Position numbers and translations under genes: made by a program. Below, one piece after another: positions 15,091 to 22,862 of a stretch of DNA of 28,189 nucleotides. This DNA comes from CANNDT01 sp945876205 (GTDB taxonomy: Bacteria; Acidobacteriota; Vicinamibacteria; Vicinamibacterales; UBA2999). The notes under the pieces are model-generated. The model did no database searches. It was given only the letters and a program-made list of their open reading frames with translations, and was not told the DNA's origin. The stretch's first letter is position 1, and every line of letters starts with the position of its first letter. The stretch spans positions 1-28,189 of the forward strand of contig CANNDT010000055.1 in the NCBI GenBank assembly GCA_947503365.1, given 5' to 3'.

Positions 15091-15360
15091 ATGAACAGTG
15101 GTCTTCTGGACAACATGACAACTGCGGAAGCGGTGCTTCTCGCGCTCAAGGAACAGCTCGCCGAACAGATGGATCCGGCGCGACGCTTTGATGAAGAGCG
15201 GATGTCCACCTTGGTGCGCGGACTCGATGTGATGACGCTGCTGGTGAAGGATGCGGGGCGGAGAATTCAGGGCGCCCCCCCGGCACAGTTGGACGATGCG
15301 GTGCAGTCGCTGCTGGAACAGATCAGCCGCGTCAGTAACGTAACGTTAAACCAACACTGA
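15091..15360 (+). CDS. Small helical protein of unknown function
   Basis: An 89-aa ORF that I do not recognise. The sequence is plausible for a soluble, mostly helical protein (TTAEAVLLALKEQLAEQMDP; MSTLVRGLDVMTLLVKDAGR; LDDAVQSLLEQISRV), with no signal peptide, cysteine motif or membrane helix. ATG 15091 has no clear Shine-Dalgarno; ATG 15115 is an alternative start. It follows the kinase by 84 nt and converges with the beta-barrel gene, overlapping its end by 29 nt. It may be expressed with the kinase, but no link is shown. Confidence 0.55.
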   Translation: MNSGLLDNMTTAEAVLLALKEQLAEQMDPARRFDEERMSTLVRGLDVMTLLVKDAGRRIQGAPPAQLDDAVQSLLEQISRVSNVTLNQH

Positions 15361-15946
15361 TTCGCCAGAAACTGAGGCGCGACAGCCCTTCTCTCGCGAG
15401 GGGGCCGTCGGCGCCCGATGCGGCCTTGAAGTGCCGCACCTCGAAGCGGACGCCGCTCCGCGGCGACAGGAAGCCGATCGCGCCCCCGCCAAAATTCACC
15501 GCCAGAAGATCTCTATCGATCGGAAACACGCTGATCGGATCGTCCGAGCGTGCCTGCATCAGCCCCAATCCGCCAATCAGATACGGCCGCAGCGATTCGC
15601 GGGTGAGCGCCAGCGGCGCGGCGACGATGACGCTGCCGTCCAGCGTGGTCACGCGGCTGCTCTTGATCTCGAGAAGTCCAAGCGGATCCTTCCTCGAGAA
15701 AAATCCGGGGACGTGGCCGAAGCCAGCCTCGATGCCGAGCACGCGGTCGCTCAACAAGGTCGCGCTGACGCCGAAGGCGGTCTTCTTGGCGACCTCTCCG
15801 GACCCGAGCACCTGAAGCGTCGTCTCGCCGGAGAAGGCCGTACCGATGAATGGGGTAATGAGCCAGTCGGCCGAGGCCGCCCGAGGCGTGAGTGCGAGCA
15901 GGAGCAGAACGAGTGAGGCCCCGGGCAATGCGCGGCTAGGGCACAA
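15332..15946 (-). CDS. Outer-membrane beta-barrel protein
   Basis: A 204-aa protein with a signal peptide (PGASLVLLLLALTPRAASA) followed by alternating amphipathic strands typical of small 8-stranded outer-membrane barrels: DWLITPFIGTAFSG, KTAFGVSATLLSD, VLGIEAGFGHVPG, LRPYLIGGLGLMQ, LLAVNFGGGAIGFLS and VRFEVRHFK. It ends WRISVGLTLRY, where the terminal aromatic residue is the usual barrel-assembly signal. No enzymatic motif is visible; the size fits OmpX/OmpW-like or 'outer membrane beta-barrel' families. ATG 15946 overlaps the end of the upstream serine-hydrolase-like gene by 11 nt, so the two are translated as a unit. Function unknown, location outer membrane. Confidence 0.75.
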   Translation of the reverse strand: MCPSRALPGASLVLLLLALTPRAASADWLITPFIGTAFSGETTLQVLGSGEVAKKTAFGVSATLLSDRVLGIEAGFGHVPGFFSRKDPLGLLEIKSSRVTTLDGSVIVAAPLALTRESLRPYLIGGLGLMQARSDDPISVFPIDRDLLAVNFGGGAIGFLSPRSGVRFEVRHFKAASGADGPLAREGLSRLSFWRISVGLTLRY

Positions 15947-16979
15947 ACAGCTTGAGGAAGACCTGCGCGAAGAGCGACTTCGTGACGTCGCCCTGCTCGA
16001 GGGAAAACGGCGCGCTCAGTCCGTCGCTGTTCGCAAGGATGATGAGCGTCAGGCCCTTGTCGGGCACCTTGAGGATGAGCGACGAGTAGGCATCCTTGGC
16101 GACGCCGAAGTGCCAGACGAGGCGCTGGTTGTTATACCGCTGGACGAACCAGCCGAGACCAGTCGGAAGCGACGAGCGCGCGCGTTCCCACGCGATGTTC
16201 AGCGTGCCGGGATCGACCAGCTCCGTGAGCGAGCGATCGAACTCCGCGAGATCTTCCACGGTGGAGACGATGCCCGCTGATGTGGTCAACGGCTTCCGCA
16301 CATAGGTGCTCGGCGTGGCGCGGCCGCGGCTGTCGATCTTGTACGGCGTCGCCATGCGCGCCAGCACGTCGCCGTACTGCCTGAGACTGGCGGCCGGGTA
16401 GAGCAAGCGGTCCGGCGCCGGGAGATTGCGATCGTCGATGTTTTCGCCCGGAACGGTCGCCGTCATGTTGAACCGCTCGAGCAGTTGGCCGGTGAGCTTC
16501 ACCGGGTACTTGCCGTTGGCGCATTGTTCGAACACGCGGCCAAGCGACTCATAGCGCGAAGGGTTGTATTCGTAGGTGCCCGACGTCGAGGCATGCCGGA
16601 GCACATCGCCGACCGTGATCTTCTCGTCGGGATATTCCGACACCCACCGGCGCACGCGATCGGTGACTTCAAGGTAGCCCTGATCGACGCACTGTCGCAG
16701 AAGCACGGTTGCGGCAAATGTCTGCGAGAGATCGGTGACCGGGTAGGGCGTATCCGGCATCGCGCGAACCAGGCGTTCGATGTTCTGAAAGCCGAAGCCC
16801 TTCTTCCATATCACCCGGCCGTCCTGCACCACGGCGGCGGACATGCCCGGGATGGCTGTCTGCTCACGAAGCGATTCGAGATATCGCTCGAGCAGCGAGG
16901 TCGTCAGATCCTGGGCAGAGCTCTGCTGTCCGACAGCGAGCGCCAGAGACACGACGACTGCGATACGGAAGGTGCGCAC
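15936..16979 (-). CDS. Exported serine-hydrolase (beta-lactamase class C) fold protein lacking catalytic Ser/Lys
   Basis: A 347-aa protein from GTG 16979 with signal peptide (TFRIAVVVSLALAVGQQSSA). The fold signature is clear: AIPGMSAAVVQDGRVIWKKGFG, then VLLRQCVDQGYLEVTDRVRRW, VGDVLRHASTSGTYEYN, AGIVSTVEDLAEFDRSL and WHFGVAKDAYSSLIL. In active relatives the segment before 'TFxAxxxLxL' is S-x-x-K. Here it is TDLSQTFAAT, putting D83 at the nucleophile and Q86 at the lysine position. The Y-x-N motif is Y138-N139-P140, with Pro in place of Asn, while H-x-G survives at 290-292. It is therefore probably a binding or scaffolding pseudoenzyme in the periplasm, not an antibiotic-resistance enzyme. 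The open frame extends upstream to 17120; the chosen start precedes the signal peptide. It overlaps the beta-barrel gene downstream. Confidence 0.82.
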   Translation of the reverse strand: MRTFRIAVVVSLALAVGQQSSAQDLTTSLLERYLESLREQTAIPGMSAAVVQDGRVIWKKGFGFQNIERLVRAMPDTPYPVTDLSQTFAATVLLRQCVDQGYLEVTDRVRRWVSEYPDEKITVGDVLRHASTSGTYEYNPSRYESLGRVFEQCANGKYPVKLTGQLLERFNMTATVPGENIDDRNLPAPDRLLYPAASLRQYGDVLARMATPYKIDSRGRATPSTYVRKPLTTSAGIVSTVEDLAEFDRSLTELVDPGTLNIAWERARSSLPTGLGWFVQRYNNQRLVWHFGVAKDAYSSLILKVPDKGLTLIILANSDGLSAPFSLEQGDVTKSLFAQVFLKLFVP

Positions 16980-17101
16980 GTTAGTTACTACTGTTCCCCT
17001 GGCCGGCGTAGAGCGCGCCTTTCGGACGCACCGCATATCCAACCTCTCCAGATAGTAGCATCGGCTGGGCTGTGAGTGTGCTACAGTGGCCGCGAAAAGA
17101 A

Positions 17102-17677
17102 ATGCGTTCCAATCTGGCACACCGGAATCGGCGCATGCCCCAGTCCCTCGCCCTCGTGGCGTGGTGCGGGATCGCGCTGTTTTCCCTTGGAATCAGCCTG
17201 AAAGCGGCTGAGCAGCTCAGAATTGTCCCGCTCGTGCGCGACGACAAGGTGCTGGTCACCTTCGAGCTGGCCGATGGCTTTACGGATGAAGTCAAAGCGG
17301 CCATCCACAGCGGCCTCAAGACCACCTTCACCTATACCGTCGAGCTCCGGCTCGAGGTGCCGGCCTGGGTTGACCGCACGATTGCCACGACGGTCGTGAG
17401 CAATAGCGTCGAGTTCGACAACCTGACCCGCCGATCCACCATCGTCCGCCTGATTGACGGCAGGGTCGATCAGAAGGACACCACCGAAGACGAAAATCTC
17501 GTCCGTCAGTGGATGACCAGCTTCCGCACGCTTGCGCTCTTCCGCACGTCTGCCCTGCAGGCCAATCGCGAGTACTACGTGCGCATCAGCGCCGTCGCGC
17601 GTCCCAGCAACGGCGCCTTCCTGTGGCCGTTCGGCTCTGGCACATCCGGCCAGGCCAAATTCACCTTCATCCGATAA
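17102..17677 (+). CDS. DUF4390 domain protein, exported or membrane-anchored
   Basis: About 191 aa from ATG 17102; other in-frame starts are 17072 and 17135. A hydrophobic N-terminal helix (LALVAWCGIALFSLGISL) serves as signal or anchor. The rest matches the DUF4390 pattern: VRDDKVLVTFELADGFTDEV, AAIHSGLKTTFTYTVELR, VPAWVDRTIATTVVSNSVEF, NLTRRSTIVRLIDGR and NREYYVRISAVARP. DUF4390 proteins are uncharacterised; in many genomes they lie beside sensor kinases, which is not the case for the next-door genes here. The gene is divergent from the serine-hydrolase-like gene with a gap of about 120 nt. It is followed immediately by the large palindromic repeat. Confidence 0.82.
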   Translation: MRSNLAHRNRRMPQSLALVAWCGIALFSLGISLKAAEQLRIVPLVRDDKVLVTFELADGFTDEVKAAIHSGLKTTFTYTVELRLEVPAWVDRTIATTVVSNSVEFDNLTRRSTIVRLIDGRVDQKDTTEDENLVRQWMTSFRTLALFRTSALQANREYYVRISAVARPSNGAFLWPFGSGTSGQAKFTFIR

Positions 17678-17686
17678 TTTCGCGCC

Positions 17687-17787
17687 AAGTGGGGTCAGAC
17701 CCCACTTGCTCTCGTGTTGGGGTCAGACCCCATTGAAGGGCAGACTCAAGTTCCTTGAGTGAGGTCCTCAATGGGGTCTGACCCCCA
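17687..17787. repeat. GGGGTCAGACCCC palindromic repeat cluster forming a long hairpin
   Basis: Three copies of TGGGGTC-A/T-GACCCC lie at 17690-17704, 17718-17732 and 17772-17785. The first is embedded in a 21-nt perfect odd palindrome (17687-17707). The second and third are inverted to each other and extend into arms of 20 nt with one mismatch (17719-17738 against 17766-17785). Between them is a perfect 7-bp hairpin ACTCAAG-TTC-CTTGAGT (17744-17760). The whole 17719-17785 segment can fold into one long stem-loop. It sits between the convergent DUF4390 and helicase genes and may terminate both. Confidence 0.85.
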
Positions 17788-17794
17788 TGCGGCT

Positions 17795-19522
17795 TCAGGC
17801 ATCGCGATCGCGGCGGACGATGATCTTCTGGCCGCGCAGAGTCGCCTTCTTGAGGGAGGCGATGATGTTGTCGGCCATTTCATCGGGCACTTCGACGAGC
17901 GAGAAGCGTTCGGCGATTTCAATCGCGCCGATCGCCTTTGACGGGATGCCGGCTTCTCCGGCAATCGCGCCCACGAGATCGCCTGGCCGGATTCCGGCCG
18001 CCTTCCCGGCGCCGATCCACAGGCGCACGACGTTGCCGACCGACTCGCGATACTCGTCCTGCTTACGGGATCCTTTCGGCCCCGCCGCGCGGGGAGATCG
18101 GGGACCTCGCTCGGGACCAGAGCGCTCATAGCGTCCGGTGTCCTGCGGAGCCGCGATCTCCTGTTCGTCTCCATCTCCCGCCGTCGCGAGATGCGCGACC
18201 TTCACTGCCGCTGCCGCCACGTCCAGGAGATCGAATTCATCAGCCAGCGCCTGGACGACGACCCGGACGTCGTCGAAGCCGCCCGCCACGAGCTGCTCAC
18301 GAATGGACGCCTTGGTTACCTCGAGGCGCCGCGCCTGCAGATCCGCGACGCTCGGCACCGTCGCCAGCTCGATCTTCTGCTTCGTCAGGAACTCGATCGC
18401 CTTGAGCAGCCGATGCTCGCGCGGCTCGACCAGGCTGATCGCGGTGCCTTCACGTCCGGCGCGGCCGGTGCGGCCGATGCGGTGGACGTAGGACTCCGGC
18501 TCCGGCGGCAGGTCGTAGTTGACGACGTGCGAGAGGTGCTCGATGTCGAGCCCTCGCGCGGCGACGTCGGTGGCGATCAGTAGATCCGTCTTCTGCGCCC
18601 GCACCCGGCTCATCACCGCGTCGCGCGCGCGCTGTTGCATGCCGCCGTGCAGCGCCTCGGCGCGGTAGCCGTGCGCGTTCATCGTGTCGACCAGCGTGTC
18701 GACCTCGAGGCGCGTGCGGCAGAAGACGATCGCCGAGGTCGGATTCTCCATGTCGAGAATGCGATCGAGCGCCGCCGGCTTCTGATCCCTGCGGATGATG
18801 TAGGCCACCTGGCGCACGCGCGGCATCTTGCCGGCCGCGGTCTTCTCGTGGGCGATCGTCACGCGCGTCGGGTTGTTCAGGTGCCGCTTCGAGATCGCCA
18901 GGATGCGCGCGGGGAGCGTGGCCGAGAAGAGCGCCGTCTGCCGCGTCTTCGGCGTGCCTTCGAGAATGGCGTCGATATCTTCGGCAAAGCCCATGTCGAG
19001 CATCTCATCCGCCTCGTCGAGCACGAGCATGCGGATCGCGTCGAGCACCAGCGTCTTGCGCCGGATATGGTCGAGCGCGCGCCCCGGCGTCGCGACGACG
19101 ATGTCGGCGCCGCGGTCGAGCGCCCGGATCTGCTGCTGCATCGAGGCGCCGCCGTAAAGGGGCACCACCTGCAGGTTCGACCCGCGCGCGTACTTGTGGA
19201 TCGCTTCGGCGACCTGCATGGCGAGCTCGCGCGTCGGGACGAGCACCATGCCGCAGGTCTGGGCGCGCTTGCCGCTCTTGGCGCCCTTGACGCCGTCGGG
19301 CGTGAGTTGCTGAATGATCGGCAGCGCAAAGGCCGCCGTCTTGCCGGTGCCGGTTGCAGCCTGGGCGAGCAGATCCTGTCCTGAGAGCATGAGCGGGATC
19401 GTCTGGCGCTGTACCGGCGTCGCCTCTTCGTAGCCAAGCGCGGCGACAACGGCGAGAAGGGAGTCTGTTAATCCGAGAGTGGAGAAGGCGTGGTCAGTAG
19501 GGGTCTTCGTCGTAGGAGACAT
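17795..19522 (-). CDS. deaD: DEAD-box ATP-dependent RNA helicase with DbpA-type RNA-binding domain
   Basis: A 575-aa helicase from ATG 19522. The motifs run in order: Q-motif (GYEEATPVQRQTIPLM, about 30-46), motif I AATGTGKT (55-62), PTREL (96-100), ATPGR, DEAD (169-172) and SAT (200-202). Then come ATDVAARGLDIEHLSHVVNY and HRIGRTGRAG. A charged linker rich in Gly, Arg and Ser precedes a C-terminal DbpA/CsdA-type RNA-binding domain (about 493-575; VVRLWIGAGKAAGIRPGDLV to SLKKATLRGQKIIVRRDRDA). This architecture is that of DeaD/CsdA, which remodels RNA in ribosome assembly and cold adaptation. The open frame continues far upstream to 19816 but only through the preceding gene's sequence. The start lies 24 nt after the stop of the broken membrane-hydrolase gene, so they probably share a transcript. 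Confidence 0.93.
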   Translation of the reverse strand: MSPTTKTPTDHAFSTLGLTDSLLAVVAALGYEEATPVQRQTIPLMLSGQDLLAQAATGTGKTAAFALPIIQQLTPDGVKGAKSGKRAQTCGMVLVPTRELAMQVAEAIHKYARGSNLQVVPLYGGASMQQQIRALDRGADIVVATPGRALDHIRRKTLVLDAIRMLVLDEADEMLDMGFAEDIDAILEGTPKTRQTALFSATLPARILAISKRHLNNPTRVTIAHEKTAAGKMPRVRQVAYIIRRDQKPAALDRILDMENPTSAIVFCRTRLEVDTLVDTMNAHGYRAEALHGGMQQRARDAVMSRVRAQKTDLLIATDVAARGLDIEHLSHVVNYDLPPEPESYVHRIGRTGRAGREGTAISLVEPREHRLLKAIEFLTKQKIELATVPSVADLQARRLEVTKASIREQLVAGGFDDVRVVVQALADEFDLLDVAAAAVKVAHLATAGDGDEQEIAAPQDTGRYERSGPERGPRSPRAAGPKGSRKQDEYRESVGNVVRLWIGAGKAAGIRPGDLVGAIAGEAGIPSKAIGAIEIAERFSLVEVPDEMADNIIASLKKATLRGQKIIVRRDRDA

Positions 19523-19545
19523 CCGATCATTGTCCCACGAGGGGC

Positions 19546-21590
19546 TCACCCATGTACGTAAACCTGCGTGCGAATCAAGAGATCCATCTCGAGCGCCACC
19601 TCCGGAGCGGTGCCGTCCCAGTAGTGCGTGTGCGCGCCCGAACCGACGCAGATCTCGCGACGCGTCCTCTTCTTGTCGTGTGAGTGGCCCGGCAGCGACG
19701 CGTCGATCGCCGTCCATGGCGAACGCCGCGGCGGCGCATTGCACTGGTACCCGCAGGTGTCGGGCCGCCAGAGCCAGCGGCCGACGTAATCGCCGCTGCG
19801 ATAGGCCTTGACCCATGTCGTGACGCCGAGCTCCGAGGGCAGCGGCTTGCGATCGTCCTCGACATCGTCAGGCTTGAGGTCGGTGACCGGCAACGCGTCG
19901 TGCCAGACCCAGTCGTACAGCTCGGGGAACCGGCGCGCGTACAACTGCCGGAGCGGTGACCCCATCGTGAAGAGGGTCACGTCACCGGTGAGCGCCGCCG
20001 GCCAGAGGCCGCGGAATTTCAGGTAGCGGAAGAGGTGCGCCGTGATCACGGTGCCCTGGCTATGGGCGATCACCACGACGACCTTGGTGTACGCCGGATC
20101 CGCGCGCGCGATGTGCTGGAGCAGTGAATAGAAGCGCGCGAACACGCGGGCGCGCGGCGCCGAGGTGCGCGGGTGCTCGCGCAAGTACCCGTCGACGTCG
20201 AGCAGCACGTCGACCGGACCGCGAAAGCCGTCCATCAGCTTGTCGAGGCTGCCGCGAAATGCGATCAGACCCGCCGCGGGGACCGCGACGGCGAGGCCCA
20301 GCCATCCGACCAACTGCGCCGAGTATTCACCCGACATCCTGAGCCAGTCGGGCGGAACAAGAAACGGGGCGAGCGCCAGCAGCGGCCACACGACGAAGGC
20401 CGCCACCATCAGGCGGCCCGATCCCTTGAGCACGCAGAATGCGCTCGTGAGCCACGCGCCGAACTGCGCGCACATCGCGTTGGTGGCAGGCGGAAAGATC
20501 TCGGTCCAGACGATCGGCGCGAGCGCGACGAAGGCGAGCAAGGCGCCGACCGCCATCAGCACCGCCGCGGGCACGAATGCCGGCCCGAGGCTCGCGACCA
20601 GCACTCCCTGGATGAAGGTCGATCCCGAGGTGACGTTCGGCAGCAACCCCAGTGTCGCGGTGATCCCGACACGGCGTACGCGTCGGGGAACCGTCCCTCG
20701 AAGGAGAGGTTGAGAGCCGACCACAGGGCGATGGTGATCAGGAGGAAGGCCGCGGCCGGAATCACCAGCGCAATGCGCGAGGTCCAGACCGCCCGCTTGG
20801 CCGCCTCGCGCCGCGACTGATCTGTACTGCGCCAGAACCCCGAACCGGTGGCGAGCGACGCCCAGAACAGGACGATAAAGCTGACCCAGGAGACATGAAG
20901 CACGATGAACAGTGCTTCCGCGATGCGGAGCCCCGGCACGACGAGGACGGGAAAGCGCGGATCGCCGCTGGCCGTTGCGTTGGCGATCGCCGTCACGCCG
21001 ACCCACAGCACCAGGATTCCGCCGGGGATCGACGCCCATTCACTGTTCGGCCGCCGCTTGCGATACGCGTTGAGCAGAAAGCCGACGCCTGCCACCGCCA
21101 GCATCAACACTTCGGCGGCAAACAAGCGCGGCGCCACCGGAAATCGTCCGAGGTAGAGCGCGTAGCCCGTCGCGCCGGCCGCGGCTATCACGCTGAGCAC
21201 GGCGAGGCCAATGCGATACGGGCGATCGGCAGCCGACCGCAGCAATTCGCTGACGACCGCCACTAGGCCGCCAATCGCGATGATGCCGACCGCGAGCCCC
21301 AGGTGGGTCCGGTTGGGCACGAGGCTGGCGAGCACCAGCGCGGCCGACACCAGCAAGTACAGATTGAAGATCGCGATCGGTCCCGCCAGCACCAGTGACG
21401 CCGCCGCGGTCGTCCACTGAAACACCCGGCCCATCGGGCTGGCGTGCGAACCGACCGACGCCGACGCCGCGTGCTTGCCGATGCTGCCGACGTGGAGCAG
21501 CACCTGATACAGCTCGCCGAGGATGCGCGTGGTGCTGCCGCCCACGCGCGACAGATCCGCCCAGTACATCTCGAAGAAGTCGACGCTCAC
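19546..21590 (-). pseudogene. Polytopic membrane protein with C-terminal alpha/beta-hydrolase motif, frameshifted
   Basis: Two overlapping minus-strand frames make one protein of about 681 aa. The first half runs from GTG 21590 (VDFFEMYWADLSRVGGSTTR) through several membrane helices to GRFPDAYAV. The second half resumes in another frame at GITATLGLLPNVTSGS and ends at 19546. Adding one C to the CCC run at 20665-20667 (plus strand) restores a continuous reading VSGITATLGLL. The C-terminal part has VVVVIAHSQGTVITAHLFRY, a lipase-like nucleophile elbow (Ser in H-S-Q-G), and later TMGSPLRQLY and a His-rich end (HTHYWD). I infer a membrane-bound serine hydrolase or lipase; the family is not firmly recognised. 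The N-terminus may also be damaged: a separate frame at 21682-21593 (opening MSTTAPVTPQPAMTERVAVI) looks like the lost start. It precedes the helicase gene by 23 nt. Confidence 0.7.
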
Positions 21591-21790
21591 CGGAGCCGCG
21601 CCGTTCTTCCGCTCTGCGCTCCGATGACCGCGACGCGTTCGGTCATGGCTGGCTGCGGCGTCACAGGTGCAGTGGTACTCATTCTTGAAGGAAAACGTTG
21701 GCCGGTGAGAATCCTAACGGCCCGATCCGCCGGTCTTGCACAGAATCTGGGAGAATGGCATTCGCAATCTACTTGAAGAGGAGAGGCGCT

Positions 21791-22282
21791 ATGTCATTTC
21801 GTGGACTTGGATGGATTGTCGTCGCTTTCGTGCTCACGCTCAGTGCCGGGACGGCGTCGGCGCAGGCGCTGAACCTGCCTTACGGGGCGCCGATCAACCT
21901 GGATACGGCCAAGAAGGTTACCGCGGCGGCAGTGGCCGAGGCGCGCAAGAACAACTGGGCGATGGCGTTTGCGGTGGTCGATCCGTCGGGTGAGCTTGTC
22001 TACTTCGAGAAGATCGACGGCACGCAGACGGCCAGCATCGCGATCGCGCAGGACAAGGCGCGGACGGCGGCGCGGTTCAAGCGCGCGACCAAGGTGTTTC
22101 AGGATGCGGTGGAGAAGGGCGGCGTCGAGCTGCGCTACCTCGGCCTCAACGGCGTGACCCCGGCCGAAGGCGGCGTGCCCATCGTCATGAACGGCTTCAT
22201 CGTCGGTGCGATCGGCGTCTCAGGCGGCACCGGCGCGCAGGACGCGCAGTGCGCCGCCCAGGGCGCAGCGGCGATCAAGTAA
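21791..22282 (+). CDS. Exported GlcG/HbpS-family (heme-binding-like) protein
   Basis: A 163-aa protein with a Sec signal peptide (LGWIVVAFVLTLSAGTASAQ). The mature part matches the GlcG/HbpS fold: NLDTAKKVTAAAVAEARKNN, MAFAVVDPSGELVYFEKIDG, ASIAIAQDKARTAARFKRAT, then GGVPIVMNGFIVGAIGVSGGTGAQDAQ with a Cys near the C-terminus (AQCAAQGAAAIK). Family members bind small molecules such as heme or cobalamin, or are encoded beside glycolate genes; the ligand here is unknown. The start ATG 21791 has a good ribosome-binding site (GAGGAG about 8 nt upstream). It is divergent from the broken hydrolase gene across about 200 nt and precedes the DUF411 gene by 34 nt in the same direction. Confidence 0.85.
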   Translation: MSFRGLGWIVVAFVLTLSAGTASAQALNLPYGAPINLDTAKKVTAAAVAEARKNNWAMAFAVVDPSGELVYFEKIDGTQTASIAIAQDKARTAARFKRATKVFQDAVEKGGVELRYLGLNGVTPAEGGVPIVMNGFIVGAIGVSGGTGAQDAQCAAQGAAAIK

Positions 22283-22316
22283 CGAGTGGAATAGAACGAG
22301 TGGGATAATAGTTGTC

Positions 22317-22775
22317 ATGAAACGCGCATCAATCCTGATCGTCCCCGCGCTCGTCTTCGCCGCCGCCGTCGCCGTGATGGCGCAGCGTTCGGCGCTTCCC
22401 GTGGTTGAGGTCTACAAGGATCCCGGCTGCGGATGCTGCTCGCTGTGGGCCGACCACCTCAAGGCCGCCGGGTTCAAGGTGAATGTCACCGAGAAGGCCG
22501 ACCTCGACGAGTTCAAGACCGCCCACGGCGTGCCCGCGAAGGCCCGTTCATGCCACACCGCGCTGGTGGGTGGATACGTGCTCGAAGGCCACGTCCCGGT
22601 CGCCGACGTCCAGCGCATGCTGAAGGACAAGCCCGCCATCGTCGGCATCGCCGTGCCGGGAATGCCAATCGGATCGCCGGGGATGGAAGTGAAGGGGATG
22701 AAGGCCGCGGCCTACGACGTCGTCTCGTTCGACAAGCAGGGCGCGACCAAAACCTACGCCTCGTACAACCGTTAG
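22317..22775 (+). CDS. Exported DUF411 metal-binding protein
   Basis: A 152-aa protein with signal peptide (ASILIVPALVFAAAVAVMAQ). It has the DUF411 hallmark VYKDPGCGCCSLWADHLKAAGF, followed by GVPAKARSCHTALVGGYVLEGHVP, where C-x-C-C plus Cys-His can bind copper or another soft metal. DUF411 proteins are periplasmic and often sit with copper-resistance genes, though none is next door here. The C-terminus contains PGMPIGSPGME with several Met residues, also suited to copper. The 34-nt gap after the GlcG-like gene contains an imperfect tandem duplication (AACGAGTGGAATAG and AACGAGTGGGATAA). The second unit contains GATAAT, which could act as a -10 box. Co-transcription with the GlcG-like gene is likely. 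Confidence 0.88.
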   Translation: MKRASILIVPALVFAAAVAVMAQRSALPVVEVYKDPGCGCCSLWADHLKAAGFKVNVTEKADLDEFKTAHGVPAKARSCHTALVGGYVLEGHVPVADVQRMLKDKPAIVGIAVPGMPIGSPGMEVKGMKAAAYDVVSFDKQGATKTYASYNR

Positions 22776-22784
22776 CCAACCGTC

Positions 22785-22854
22785 GCGTGGCCTAAAGGCC
22801 ACGCGCTACAGGCGATTGCTCTGCCGCCTGTAGCGCGCGCCCTTCAGGGTGCGC
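22785..22854. repeat. Structured palindromic repeat, copy 2
   Basis: Same design as 9365-9446. Hairpin A is GCGTGGCC-TAAA-GGCCACGC (22785-22804). GCTACAGGC pairs with GCCTGTAGC across a short spacer. Hairpin C is GCGCGCCC-TTCA-GGGTGCGC with one mismatch (22835-22854). It lies between the convergent DUF411 and ThDP-enzyme genes, where the hairpins could serve as a bidirectional terminator, although no T-run follows. Confidence 0.85.
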
Positions 22855-22862
22855 GGTCGCGT

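Noticed and set aside
15936..16979. Class C beta-lactamase conferring resistance
   Set aside because: The catalytic Ser and Lys are replaced by Asp and Gln, so hydrolysis of beta-lactams is not expected.
17687..17787. CRISPR array from the three GGGGTCAGACCCC copies
   Set aside because: Copies are short, in mixed orientation, unevenly spaced, and there are no spacers or cas genes.
19523..19816. N-terminal extension of the DEAD-box helicase
   Set aside because: This part of the frame overlaps the coding sequence of the preceding membrane-hydrolase gene and is Arg-rich; ATG 19522 starts a normal helicase.
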